Shown: positions 37,327-46,485, numbered from the stretch's first letter. The stretch: 64,000 nucleotides of DNA from Oricola thermophila (GCF_013358405.1 NZ_CP054836.1:62001-126000); one strand, 5' to 3'. Notes: a model not told the origin generated them from the sequence alone. A program made the numbers and translations.

Positions 37327-37550
37327 TGCCCGGTGGCTTCGGACCCGGTTCCGGAGCTTTCGGTGCCCGCGGAGCCTGTTGAGGATCAGACGGTCGAGAC
37401 GGTCGAAGCGACCCCGACATCGCCTCGTTCGCCCTACAGGTCCCTGTTCCTGAACGGTGCGATGAACGTTGTCGCTCTCAATATTCCGGCATGGCTGCCA
37501 AGCCGACGCGGGAATGAGGCCGAACCCGAGGGCGCGATGACTTGCGGTGC

Positions 37551-37572
37551 GAAGGGATTCGTAGATCCCTTC
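37551..37572 (+). terminator. Candidate terminator after the TRAP 2-SDR operon
   Basis: GAAGGGAT and ATCCCTTC make a perfect 8-bp stem with a 6-base loop, followed by TTTCCC. It is about 225 bases past the SDR stop, so it is only a moderate candidate. Confidence 0.45.
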
Positions 37573-37603
37573 TTTCCCAGGTTTGAGGCAAGGGGACCAT
37601 GAT

Positions 37604-37690
37604 GGGTAAAGCCGGCTTCAGCGACAATTTCAAACGGGACGCGGATGATTGCGTTCATGATACGACATGTTGTAGCCGATACCATTCGTA
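37604..37690 (+). pseudogene. IS3-type transposase orfA N-terminal remnant
   Basis: The frame from ATG at 37604 reads MGKAGFSDNFKRDADDC before drifting and stopping after about 28 codons. GFSDNFKRDA is the usual opening of IS3-family orfA helix-turn-helix proteins. Nothing beyond this is recognisable, so it is a decayed fragment. Confidence is limited because the match is short. Confidence 0.4.
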
Positions 37691-37908
37691 GGGAGGCAGG
37701 CGGATAACGACTACGGGTACTTTCGTTCTCCGAGTCCTTATGGATCTCTAGGTATTGGTTCACCAGATTGAAGTGTGATGCATGGGTTCCGAGAACGAGG
37801 CTGCGACTGGGAGTTGGTTCCTTTGAGCCAGTGCAGATTGGTACGAATTTTGCCCAGTTATAAGAGTCCCTAGTTCGTCTACGTTACCGCCAGTTCCCTC
37901 GCGGCCGA

Positions 37909-38763
37909 TCATCCGAGGATCAGAAGCTCGAAGGTGACGCACACCGGGTTCGTTCCCCGCAATAGCACGCCTTCCGCAATTGCACCGTCAATACCAACCA
38001 GGGCTATATCGAGCCGCGCTCTCGGGCCATCCTTCGACTTCGTCACTTGTCCGTCGCGGATCAGAACTTCGGTGGCGTATGACGAAACATGGCCTCCCCC
38101 CTCGAAATCGGCACCGACAAGGCTGCCAATTCCCAGCACTTCCGCATCTTCGAAACCGTGTTCGTCGCAAATCGCCTCGATCGCTTCGCATATATCCTGA
38201 TTCGGCCGAACCGTGGCGAGCACTGCGCGGCGCGGCGTCTCGACGTCCGACGCTTTCGCGATTTGCGGCGAAAAGAGTCGGAAATTCGTTTCGGCATCAT
38301 CAGTTGCATCGAACAGCGCTCCGGAAATGCCAACGGCGCGGACCTTCGTGGCCTCCCGCAATTCGGCTTCGAAGGGCAGGAGGTGGCCCATGCGAAGTCC
38401 TTCGTCCTGTAACTCCCATAGGCCATGGCAGTGGAGAAAGGGTTCTCCATCCCGGCGCCCCAGATGAAGCCCCGCACTGCATATCGTGCCGCCTGAAGAA
38501 GGTGCGAAGGTTTCGCTGTACCAAGCGGCGTGGCTCTCATCGGGACTCTCAGCGGGAACAACGTAATCCAGGCGCTTCATCGGCACGTCGTCAAGCAAGG
38601 CATAGCCCGCCTCGAACCCATGCGACGAAAACGCATCGGCCAGGCTGGTATTGAAGCTTTTGCCCGGTTCCAGCGTGAGTGACAGTGCCTGCGCCCGGCA
38701 CGCAACGGCGGTGTGGCGTTCATGCGCCGGCGGTCCGGGATGCCGGATGCTGCGGCCGCTCAT
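37909..38763 (-). CDS. PPC (DUF296) domain protein, two-domain
   Basis: The 284-residue protein has one clear PPC/DUF296 domain (PGKSFNTSLADAF, GYALLDDVPM, GLHLGRRDGEPFLHCHGLW) and a second, similar one from about residue 170 (ICEAIEAICDEHGFEDAEVLGIGSLVGADFEGG). PPC proteins fold like AT-hook-associated trimers, but bacterial members have no AT-hook and are of uncertain, probably metal- or ligand-binding, function. It overlaps the SDR upstream by 4 bases and closes the IclR-thiolase-ligase-SDR operon. Confidence 0.75.
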   Translation of the reverse strand: MSGRSIRHPGPPAHERHTAVACRAQALSLTLEPGKSFNTSLADAFSSHGFEAGYALLDDVPMKRLDYVVPAESPDESHAAWYSETFAPSSGGTICSAGLHLGRRDGEPFLHCHGLWELQDEGLRMGHLLPFEAELREATKVRAVGISGALFDATDDAETNFRLFSPQIAKASDVETPRRAVLATVRPNQDICEAIEAICDEHGFEDAEVLGIGSLVGADFEGGGHVSSYATEVLIRDGQVTKSKDGPRARLDIALVGIDGAIAEGVLLRGTNPVCVTFELLILG

Positions 38764-39500
38764 TCGGAAATCCCTGCCGTGATGAAACCGCCGTCGACGG
38801 CAATTACCTGCCCGTTCACGTAGCCGCCATCGTCAGAGATGAGGAACGCGACTGTTCCCGCGACCTCTTCAGTCGTTCCATAGCGACGGAGGGGCACCTT
38901 CCTGTGCCATTGGGCGCGCACATCTGCAGTATGCACCTTGCGGGCAAGTGGCGTATCGATCGGGCCCGGCGCGACGGCATTCACCCGGATACCGTGGGGA
39001 CCGAGTTCATTCGCCATCACCATGGTCATGGTGTTAATGCCGCCCTTTGATGCGCCGTAGGCGCTGCGGCCCTTGTTGCCGCGCATGCCCGAGATGGAGC
39101 TGATGTTGACGATGGATCCCGCATCGCCACGTTCGAGCCAGATGCGAGCAGTCTCTCGCGACACGATGAAAGAGCCGATCAGGTTGACCTCCAGAATGCG
39201 GCGGAATTCCTCGACGCTGGTGTCGACTGCCGGACTGTCCACCGCGATGCCCGCAGAATTGACGACACCTGCAAGCTGTCCCGTTTGTGTCACTTCTCCG
39301 ATGGCTTTGCCAACCGACACCTCGTCGGCCACATCGCAAACGATGCCCCGTTCCGCGGGAATGCCGAGTTCGGCGCAGGCTTCCGCCAGAGTCCGCCGAT
39401 TCAGGTCCAGAAGCCAGGGGGCGAAGCCGCGTGCCAGAAGCAGCTTCGCGGATGCAAAGCCGATCCCGGACGCGCCGCCCGTGATGGCGACACTCTTCAT
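38760..39500 (-). CDS. Short-chain dehydrogenase/reductase in the thiolase operon
   Basis: The 246-residue classical SDR has TGGASGIG, NSAG, catalytic Ser in NISSISG and YxxxK in AYGASKGG. ATG at 39500 follows GGGAGGAG. It resembles 3-oxoacyl reductases or 3-hydroxyacyl-CoA dehydrogenases, which would suit a pathway with an acyl-CoA ligase and thiolase. It could supply the 3-oxoacyl substrate for the thiolase. Confidence 0.88.
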   Translation of the reverse strand: MKSVAITGGASGIGFASAKLLLARGFAPWLLDLNRRTLAEACAELGIPAERGIVCDVADEVSVGKAIGEVTQTGQLAGVVNSAGIAVDSPAVDTSVEEFRRILEVNLIGSFIVSRETARIWLERGDAGSIVNISSISGMRGNKGRSAYGASKGGINTMTMVMANELGPHGIRVNAVAPGPIDTPLARKVHTADVRAQWHRKVPLRRYGTTEEVAGTVAFLISDDGGYVNGQVIAVDGGFITAGISE

Positions 39501-39521
39501 GGTTTCTCCTCCCATCGTGCC

Positions 39522-41153
39522 TCAACCGGTCTCGGCCGTCACGAAGACCGGCATCTCTCCACGCCTTTCGAGCTCCTCGCGGATCATCTTCTTGGTGATC
39601 TTGCCATAGGCCGACTTCGGCATGGCATCCCAGAAGAGAAACCGTTTGGGCACCTTGTAGCGAGCCATCTTTCCATCGAGCCAGGAACGCAGATCGATGC
39701 TTTCCGCATTCACTCCCGGCCGTGCGATGCAAACGGCGACACCGACTTCACCCCAGACGGGATCGGGCACCCCCAGCACCGCCGCCTCCGTTATGTCGGG
39801 GTGCATAAGGATCTTTTCCTCGATTTCCCGAGGATAGATGTTGGAGCCGCCCGAGATATACATGTCCGACGAACGCCCCGTTATGTAGAGGAAGCCCTGC
39901 TCGTCCATTCGGCCCAGATCGCCTGTGCGGAACCAACCGTTGCGGAAGGATTTCTCATTCGCTTCCGGATTGTTGAAATACCCAGCAAAGACCGCAGGGC
40001 CGATGACGCAGATCTCGCCGGTTTCGCCCGGCGGAACTTCGTTGCCGCGTTCGTCCTGTATCTGCACCTGCATGCCCGTGCGCTCGAAGCCGCAGGTGCC
40101 GATGCGGGCCTCCTCGCCGTCGTCGAGCGAATGCGCAGCAGGTGGAAGAACGGTGATGTTGCCGGTTACTTCGCCAAGGCCGAAATACTGAACGAGAACG
40201 GAACCAAGCGTCGCCAGCGCCTTCTTCTGGTCGGCCCGGTACATTGGCGCGCCGGCGTAGATCACGTAGCGAAGCGTCGAGTGATCGAAGCGCTCCACGG
40301 AGGGATCCTCCACCAGCATCTTCAGGATGGTCGGGACGGTAAACATGTTTGTCACCTTCCATTTCTCGACCAATGACCAGACAAGCGGCACATCCAGCTT
40401 GTCAGACGGAGGCAAGATCGTCTTGACCGCATGCGCAACCTGGGTGAGCTGATGCACGCCTGCGCCATGAGAAAGCGGTGCGACGACTATCGAAGCATCG
40501 TCGGGTCCGGTTCCCGGCATCAGGTCGCAAAGATGGTTGGTGATGACGAATGCGAGCTGGCCGTGGGTCAGCACGGCGGCCTTCGGACGACCCGTGGTGC
40601 CAGACGTGAAGAAGAACCAGCACGGATCGTCCCGGTCCACAGCAAAGCTTGGCATCTTCTTGCCGAGATGTCGGGCGACAACCGCGTCATAATCCTCGGC
40701 GAAATCCGCGGAACCGATGGAGATGAGGTGCTCGAGATCCGTTGATGCTTCCCTGCAGGCGCGGGCATGTTCGGGAAATGACGCACCGCAGATCATAGCT
40801 CGCGCGCCGCTCGCCTGGCAGAGATATGCGACCTCGTCCGGCGCCTGGCGGTAATTGGTGGGAACCCAGACGGCTCCCACCCGGAAACAGGCGAACATGG
40901 ACTCGAACATCTGGTTGCAGTTCGATGACTGCACCAGCACCCGGTCGCCCTTTCCTATCCCGTAGTCGCTGGCGAGCGCGTGGGCCATGGCCTCGACGCG
41001 CGCCTCCATCTCCGACCAGCTCCATACACTGTCGCCCCACACGAAACCGGGATCGTCCGGATGGCGGCGAGCCGCCTGCGTAAGGAAATTGGCCAGGTTC
41101 ATCACGCGCGTGGAACAGGGCGCGACCCCTCCTCTGGGAGCGGCATTTGTCAT
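39522..41153 (-). CDS. Acyl-CoA ligase (AMP-binding, acyl-CoA synthetase)
   Basis: The 543-residue adenylate-forming ligase has the P-loop FFTSGTTGRPKAAV, the YFGLGEVTGN motif, the GDLGRMDEQGFLYITGR block and a C-terminal lysine in SAYGKITKK. It would charge a carboxylic acid, probably the one imported by TRAP system 3, onto CoA. It overlaps the thiolase stop by 4 bases (ATGA). The substrate is unknown. Confidence 0.9.
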   Translation of the reverse strand: MTNAAPRGGVAPCSTRVMNLANFLTQAARRHPDDPGFVWGDSVWSWSEMEARVEAMAHALASDYGIGKGDRVLVQSSNCNQMFESMFACFRVGAVWVPTNYRQAPDEVAYLCQASGARAMICGASFPEHARACREASTDLEHLISIGSADFAEDYDAVVARHLGKKMPSFAVDRDDPCWFFFTSGTTGRPKAAVLTHGQLAFVITNHLCDLMPGTGPDDASIVVAPLSHGAGVHQLTQVAHAVKTILPPSDKLDVPLVWSLVEKWKVTNMFTVPTILKMLVEDPSVERFDHSTLRYVIYAGAPMYRADQKKALATLGSVLVQYFGLGEVTGNITVLPPAAHSLDDGEEARIGTCGFERTGMQVQIQDERGNEVPPGETGEICVIGPAVFAGYFNNPEANEKSFRNGWFRTGDLGRMDEQGFLYITGRSSDMYISGGSNIYPREIEEKILMHPDITEAAVLGVPDPVWGEVGVAVCIARPGVNAESIDLRSWLDGKMARYKVPKRFLFWDAMPKSAYGKITKKMIREELERRGEMPVFVTAETG

Positions 41154-42319
41154 TTCACGCGCTCCAGGATGGAAACGTAGTTGGCGACCGCGGCGCCACC
41201 CATGTTGAAGACACCCGCAAGCTCGGCATTCGGCACCTGGATGTCTCCGGCCTCCCCGGCAAGCTGCATCGCGGCCATGACATGCATGGAAACGCCCGTC
41301 GCGCCGATCGGATGGCCCTTCGACTTCAGGCCGCCGGACGGATTGACCGGCAGCTTGCCGTCCCTCGCGGTCGTGCCCTCACGGACAACGCGATGTCCCT
41401 CTCCGGGCCGCGCAAGGCCCATGGCCTCGTACTCGATCAATTCGGCGATGGTGAAGCAGTCATGTGTCTCAACGAAAGAGAGATCGTTGATGTCGAGTTC
41501 CGCATCGGAGAGTGCTCCGGACCAAGCGCGCCGGGCGCCTTCGAAGGCCAGCACGTCGCGGCGGCTGAGAGCGAGAACGTCATTGACCTGGCGTCGCGCG
41601 CGAAATCCGATGGCGCGCTGGAGCGAAGCCGCCGTTTCCTCGTCGGCAAGCACGATCGCCGCGGCCCCATCGGAGATCAGTGAGCAGTCCGTGCGCCGCA
41701 GCGGACCAGCCACATACGGGTTTTTCTCCGAAACCGTATTGCAGAAATCGAAACCGAAATCCTTGCGCATGTGGGCGTAGGGATTGAGCGCACCATTGGC
41801 ATGGTTCTTGGCCGCGATCATGGCGAGTTCCTCGGAACGGTCGCCATAGCGCTGGAAATAGGTCTGGGCGATTCGGCCGAACAGACCGGCAAAGCCGCCT
41901 TCGACATTCGCCTCTTCCTTCCGGTAGCTCGCTCCGAGAAGAATATCCCCCACCTCGGAGGTTGGCAGTGCGGTCATTTTCTCGGCACCCACCACAAGGG
42001 CGATGCGGCCACGCCCCGATTCGATGAAATCCATCGCGCTATAGAGCGCCGCCGAACCGGTTGCGCAGGCATTCTCGAGCCGGGTGGCGGGCACGTGCGC
42101 CAGCTTCTCGTTGCCCATGGCGACAAGTGCGCCCTGGAAATCCTGCTTCGAGAAACCGTTATTCATTACGCCGACGAAAATCCCGTCGAGGTCGTCCATG
42201 TTTATGCCCGCATGGTCCATCGCCGGGGTGGCTACGGAAGCCATGAGCTGCTCGGTATCTTCCAGCTCGGACTTCCCGAAGGGCGAGTGTGCCCACCCAA
42301 CGATCTGTGCTTTTGTCAT
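41150..42319 (-). CDS. Thiolase of the SCP-x/acetyl-CoA acetyltransferase type
   Basis: The 389-residue thiolase-fold protein has a nucleophile cysteine in NACATGSAA and the catalytic histidine in GGLKSKGHPIGATG. The second catalytic cysteine (CxG) of ordinary thiolases is absent: the region reads FNMGGAAVAN, as is usual in SCP-x-like members. It may cleave a 3-oxoacyl-CoA or a bulkier ligand. Strong GAGGAGG precedes the ATG, one base after the IclR stop. It is encoded with a CoA ligase and SDR. Confidence 0.85.
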   Translation of the reverse strand: MTKAQIVGWAHSPFGKSELEDTEQLMASVATPAMDHAGINMDDLDGIFVGVMNNGFSKQDFQGALVAMGNEKLAHVPATRLENACATGSAALYSAMDFIESGRGRIALVVGAEKMTALPTSEVGDILLGASYRKEEANVEGGFAGLFGRIAQTYFQRYGDRSEELAMIAAKNHANGALNPYAHMRKDFGFDFCNTVSEKNPYVAGPLRRTDCSLISDGAAAIVLADEETAASLQRAIGFRARRQVNDVLALSRRDVLAFEGARRAWSGALSDAELDINDLSFVETHDCFTIAELIEYEAMGLARPGEGHRVVREGTTARDGKLPVNPSGGLKSKGHPIGATGVSMHVMAAMQLAGEAGDIQVPNAELAGVFNMGGAAVANYVSILERVK

Positions 42320-42320
42320 T

Positions 42321-43145
42321 CTATTTCCTCCTCGTCTGCGGCTTTTCCGCAGCGCGTTTGCGAGCGGAGAACATGGCCGTGAGTTTCTTCTCGATGCAAG
42401 CGACTTCCTGCTTGAGGTAGCCGGCCAACTCGACCTGTCGAGCCTCCTGCATGCGACTGTCGATGGCTGCGATGCTCAGTGCGCCGGCAAGACGGCCGTC
42501 GGGGTAGCTAAACGCCATGCCGATTCCCCAGGAGTTGGCGACAATCAGTCCGGGATTCAGCGAATAGCCTCGCTGTCTGGTCAGGGCGACATCGGCACGA
42601 ATCCGTCCCGGCGGAAGGCTTGGATAGTGTTCGAGGAGGACCTTCTCGTTGGCGGCCAGCGCTTCATCCACCTCCGCGTCGGAAAGAGCGGCTAGCATGG
42701 CGAGGGATCCGGCCCCGACGCCGAGCGGATGCTCGAAGCCCATTTGCAATGCGTGTGTGCGGATCGGATACGTGCCCTCTTCGCGATAGAGGCAAAGCGA
42801 GAGCATGTCGCGGCGTACAGAAAGGAAGCTCGTATCCTGCGTACGTTCAGAGAGGCGACCGAGGCTTTCCCGGCATATCTCGAGGAGGTTGAAGCGCTGT
42901 GAGGCCAGAGTGCCGAGGACAAAGGCTTCCTCGCCAAGATAGTAGAGCCGGCTCTCCTTGTCCTGCTCCACAAGCCCGCCCCGGATCAGCGCGAGCAGCA
43001 GTCGACGCACAGTCGGCTTGTTGAGGCCGCTCTCCTCCACCAGCATGGTCAGGGATGCGCCGCGGTTGGCGTGCCGACCAACCATCGACAGAAGCGCCAA
43101 GGCGCGATCGACGCTTTGGGCACCGTTCAACGCTGTTGCCGTCAT
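42321..43145 (-). CDS. IclR family regulator of the thiolase operon and TRAP system 3
   Basis: The 274-residue protein has the IclR winged helix (QSVDRALALLSMVGRHANRG, then LVEESGLNKPTVRRLLLALIRGG) and effector domain (SLNPGLIVANSWGIGMAFSYPDGR). ATG at 43145 is preferred over a TTG three codons earlier. It is the first gene of the leftward operon and faces dctP of TRAP system 3. Two copies of a 19-bp palindrome lie in the gap, one directly over its own start region, suggesting autorepression and control of the transporter. Confidence 0.9.
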   Translation of the reverse strand: MTATALNGAQSVDRALALLSMVGRHANRGASLTMLVEESGLNKPTVRRLLLALIRGGLVEQDKESRLYYLGEEAFVLGTLASQRFNLLEICRESLGRLSERTQDTSFLSVRRDMLSLCLYREEGTYPIRTHALQMGFEHPLGVGAGSLAMLAALSDAEVDEALAANEKVLLEHYPSLPPGRIRADVALTRQRGYSLNPGLIVANSWGIGMAFSYPDGRLAGALSIAAIDSRMQEARQVELAGYLKQEVACIEKKLTAMFSARKRAAEKPQTRRK

Positions 43146-43154
43146 GCTCTCCAA

Positions 43155-43173
43155 TGGTCCATAATATGGAACA
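43155..43173. promoter_or_regulatory. IclR-type operator, copy 1
   Basis: TGGTCCATAATATGGAACA is a 19-bp palindrome with one imperfect pair, centred at 43164, ten bases before the IclR ATG. Its sequence resembles a TGGNCCA-N5-TGGANCA class of IclR operators. It matches a second copy at 43272-43290. Confidence 0.75.
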
Positions 43174-43271
43174 ATACTCTATCCGATATGTCCTGAATGT
43201 ATCAAGCTTTACGAATTATCTTGCAGTAGCTGGAGCAGATTGTAAATTGCTCCTTCCACAAACGTGGAACT

Positions 43272-43290
43272 TGATCCATTATGTGGACCA
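43272..43290. promoter_or_regulatory. IclR-type operator, copy 2
   Basis: TGATCCATTATGTGGACCA shares the TG.TCCAT.AT.TGGA.CA pattern with copy 1. Its centre is 117 bp away, about eleven helical turns, so both sites would face the same side of the DNA. It lies 64 bases before the dctP ATG. Confidence 0.7.
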
Positions 43291-43353
43291 TATGCGTGAT
43301 GGAGGTCATGCGGTCTGCATGCCGGCAACGGCGCTATTGACGGAGGAGAAATC

Positions 43354-44358
43354 ATGAAATTTGCAAAGCTGGGCGCGATTGCCCTGTCATCGGCTATCGC
43401 GTGCATCGCCATGTTCGGCTCGGCCAGCGCCGAAATGTTGCGGCTCTCACACAATACCGGCGATGCCACCACCTGGCACAAGGGTGCCGAGAAATTCAAC
43501 GAGCTTCTGAGCGCGGCCACCGACGGTGACCTCACGATCCGTATCTTCCCGAATGCCACGCTCTCGGGCGGCGATCAGATGAAGCAGGCAGAAATGGTCA
43601 GCCGTGGAGCCCTGGACTTTGTCATCACGTCAGCGATCAATGTGACTCCGCTGGTCCCGGAGATGGCCGTCTTCTCGCTACCCTATCTCTATTCGAACTA
43701 TGCCCAGGTCGACGCTACCACCGATGGCGAGCCGGGAAAGAAGATGACCGAAATCATGGCCGATCGCGATATCGTGGTTCTGGCTTGGGGCGAGAACGGT
43801 TTTCGGGAGGTTACCAACAACGTGCGCACCATCAAGTCGCCCGAGGACATGAAGGGGCTGAAGATGCGCGTTGCCGGACCGATGTATATTGATGTCATGA
43901 ACTCGCTAGGTGCCAACCCGCAACAGATGCAGTGGACCGAAACCTTTACCGCGCTTCAGCAGGGCGTAGTCGATGGCCAGGAGAACCCGATCGGTGCCGT
44001 GATCATCCCCCAGCGCGTCTATGAAGTGCAGAAGTACATGACCACTTGGCACTACTCCTACGATCCGATCTTCATCGGCGTGAGCAAGAAGCGCTGGGAC
44101 ACGTTCGACGACGCGACCAAGGAGAAGGTCCGGGCGGCCGCAGTCGAAGCCATGGCCTACCAGAAGGAAATCACTCGCAAGAGCACCGAGGAGGGCATTG
44201 CATTCCTGCGCGAGAAGGGCATGGAAGTCTATGAGCCCACGGCCGAAGAACTGCAGGCTTTCCGCGAGGCTACCAAGCCGGCCTTTGATACCTGGGCTGC
44301 CAAGGTTGGCGAGGAGTTGGTCAAGAGCTTCCAGGATACAGTGGCTGCGACGAACTGA
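43354..44358 (+). CDS. TRAP transporter solute-binding protein (DctP), system 3
   Basis: The 334-residue protein has a signal peptide ending GSASAE and the ligand arginine R172 in KGLKMRVAGP. ATG at 43354 follows a strong GGAGG. It would bind an organic acid that the divergent operon activates with CoA. A 9-bp hairpin follows the stop. Confidence 0.93.
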   Translation: MKFAKLGAIALSSAIACIAMFGSASAEMLRLSHNTGDATTWHKGAEKFNELLSAATDGDLTIRIFPNATLSGGDQMKQAEMVSRGALDFVITSAINVTPLVPEMAVFSLPYLYSNYAQVDATTDGEPGKKMTEIMADRDIVVLAWGENGFREVTNNVRTIKSPEDMKGLKMRVAGPMYIDVMNSLGANPQQMQWTETFTALQQGVVDGQENPIGAVIIPQRVYEVQKYMTTWHYSYDPIFIGVSKKRWDTFDDATKEKVRAAAVEAMAYQKEITRKSTEEGIAFLREKGMEVYEPTAEELQAFREATKPAFDTWAAKVGEELVKSFQDTVAATN

Positions 44359-44378
44359 CCGCTGCGCAATCCAAAAAT

Positions 44379-44401
44379 GGACCGGCCCGCAAGGCCGGTC
44401 C
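44379..44401 (+). terminator. Hairpin between TRAP system 3 dctP and dctQ
   Basis: GGACCGGCC and GGCCGGTCC form a perfect 9-bp stem with loop CGCAA, 20 bases after the dctP stop, followed by TTCTCC. It is the third dctP-linked hairpin in the window and probably biases expression toward the binding protein. Confidence 0.75.
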
Positions 44402-44429
44402 TTCTCCATCGAGCCCCTGGAGACAAGCA

Positions 44430-44915
44430 ATGTCCTTCATCTTGCGTGACGCGGAGAAGATCGCCTGCGCGGTCATCTTTCTGGCCATGACGGCGCTCGG
44501 CTTCGTCAATGTCGTTGTCCGCTATACCACCAGCTACTCCCTTGCCTCGACCGAGGAACTCCTGACCAACGGCTTCTTGCTGCTCACCATTCTCGGGGCG
44601 GCGGTGGCTGCGCGCAATGGTGATCACTTGGCAGTCACCCTGTTCTTCGAGCTTCTGCCAAAGGGGCTGCGCAAGCTGGTTCTTTTGCTGGCAGGCGTGC
44701 TCTCGATCATTCTTCTGGCGCTCTCGGCCTGGTTCAGCTGGGTGCTGGTGTCGAACCAGATTTCGAGCGGCATCCGTTCCTATGCTCTGCAGATCCCGGC
44801 CTGGTACTACAGTATTGGCATGCCGTTCGGCTTTGCACTGATCCTGCTCCGCTACGTCCAGCATATACGCGACACCTGGAAGACACTTTCCGACGAGGAA
44901 CCGCGCCATGCTTGA
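44430..44915 (+). CDS. TRAP transporter small permease (DctQ), system 3
   Basis: The 161-residue four-helix protein shows the DctQ pattern (FVNVVVRYTTSYSLASTEELL, AAVAARNGDHLAVTLFFE). It is encoded between dctP and dctM and overlaps dctM by 8 bases. Confidence 0.92.
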   Translation: MSFILRDAEKIACAVIFLAMTALGFVNVVVRYTTSYSLASTEELLTNGFLLLTILGAAVAARNGDHLAVTLFFELLPKGLRKLVLLLAGVLSIILLALSAWFSWVLVSNQISSGIRSYALQIPAWYYSIGMPFGFALILLRYVQHIRDTWKTLSDEEPRHA

Positions 44916-46221
44916 TCTCGGGGCGGGCACGCAAATGCTGATCCTGTTTTTCGTCTTCCTTGTGCTGCGACTGCCGGTTGCTTTCGCGCTTGGCCTTTCC
45001 GCTTTATACGCGATGTGGACGCTTGGCTTCGGGCTTGACCTGGTAGGCGATCTCATCGCTACTGGTATCACCAAATTTTCATTGCTTGCCATTCCGTTCT
45101 TCATCCTTGCCGGCACGCTTATGGGCTCCCTCGGCATAGCTGAACGCATGGTCCGTTTCTTTCGCGTTCTCATCGGCACTTTGCCGGGCGGAATGGGTGT
45201 GGTTGGTACCGTGGTTTGCCTGTTCTGGGGCGCTGTGAGCGGTTCCGGCCCGGCATCGGTTGCCGCAATCGGTCCGCTCATCATCAAGGGCATGGAGGAA
45301 GACGGCTACACCCGTTCCTTTGCCGCGGGCCTGGTATGCACGGGCGCGGCCCTTTCCATTGTCATTCCGCCATCGATCGGTCTCGTGATCTATGGTGTGA
45401 TCGCTGAAACCTCGATCTCTCAATTATTTATTGCGGCCATCATTCCGGGACTATTCATGGGCACCCTGATGCTGCTCACCCTGCCATTTGCCAGAAAGGC
45501 CGGAAGCGGTGAAGGTTCGCCCAATCTCAACGAGCTGATGCCCGCACCCTATGAGGAGTTGTCTTATGGCGGCCGCCTGTGGCGCTCTTTCATCGATTCG
45601 TTCTGGGGCCTGATGACGCCGGTCGTAATTCTCGGCGGCATCTATTCCGGAGCCTTTACACCCACGGAAGCTGCATTGGTTGCGACTGTCTACGCGCTCT
45701 TTGTCGGTGGCCTCATCTACCGCACGCTGACCTTTAGGAGGCTGTATGAATCGCTCACCAACGCCGCAGCATCATCTGCTGTCGTCATGCTGGTGGTTGC
45801 CTATGCGAGCCTCTTCGGTTGGGTCGTGACCGTGGATGACCTGATCGGCCAGTACTCTTCGGTCCTGCTGGGGATCAGTGATAATCAATGGGTGATCCTG
45901 CTCGTTATCATGTTGATCCTGCTTGTCGCAGGCATGTTCATGGACGCGGTCACCATCATGTTCATCTGCCTGCCGATATTCCTGCCGGTTTCCCGTGAAC
46001 TTGGCTGGGATCCGGTCTGGTTCGGCATTCTGGTAATGATCAACCTTGCCATTGGCCTTTTCACGCCGCCGGTCGGGATAAATCTGTATGTGGCTGCCAA
46101 TGTGACTCGCCTGTCCCTGGAGCGGGTCGCTCAGGGCGCCATCCCGTTTCTGATAACGGCCGTCATAGGGCTTGCCATCGTTGCGGCGGTTCCGGAAGTG
46201 TCGTCTTTCCTGGCGCCTTGA
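44908..46221 (+). CDS. TRAP transporter large permease (DctM), system 3
   Basis: The 437-residue DctM permease has the usual helices and motifs (LLAIPFFILAGTLMG, FTPPVGINLYVAANV). It is the solute-translocating subunit of the transporter opposite the IclR operon and ends the unit; the next gene, an AraC regulator, begins 264 bases later. Confidence 0.94.
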   Translation: MLDLGAGTQMLILFFVFLVLRLPVAFALGLSALYAMWTLGFGLDLVGDLIATGITKFSLLAIPFFILAGTLMGSLGIAERMVRFFRVLIGTLPGGMGVVGTVVCLFWGAVSGSGPASVAAIGPLIIKGMEEDGYTRSFAAGLVCTGAALSIVIPPSIGLVIYGVIAETSISQLFIAAIIPGLFMGTLMLLTLPFARKAGSGEGSPNLNELMPAPYEELSYGGRLWRSFIDSFWGLMTPVVILGGIYSGAFTPTEAALVATVYALFVGGLIYRTLTFRRLYESLTNAAASSAVVMLVVAYASLFGWVVTVDDLIGQYSSVLLGISDNQWVILLVIMLILLVAGMFMDAVTIMFICLPIFLPVSRELGWDPVWFGILVMINLAIGLFTPPVGINLYVAANVTRLSLERVAQGAIPFLITAVIGLAIVAAVPEVSSFLAP

Positions 46222-46485
46222 GCTTTCAAACCCGTTTCGCAGCTTGGCGGATGCGGGCCGCTCAATCTGCCCGTTGTTTCGGCCCTCGTCGGCAGTCAGC
46301 CTGTCGGTGTGCGGCAACCGGCATCGACGTGTCTTTCTTCGTGATCTGGCGCCGGATTTGCCACTACGTGGGGAAGCGTTCACGGAAGGGCTCCGCGCGA
46401 AGCGACCGGGCTTTCCAAGCCAGACATGGTCCGGGGCTTCTCCAATGCTATTGCATTTTGCTCAAAGCACCGGCTTATTGAACCG

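Larger units (their letters stand above)
37327..37908. other. 582-bp gap with a hairpin and a transposase scrap
   Basis: No intact gene is supported. The stretch holds a candidate terminator at 37551-37572 and a short IS3-like orfA fragment from 37604. Base composition falls toward 37.7-37.9 kb compared with the flanking genes, which fits old mobile DNA. Confidence 0.55.

Noticed and set aside
37333..37602. 89-codon plus frame after the SDR
   Set aside because: No homology seen, no good ribosome-binding site; lies in noncoding gap with transposase debris.
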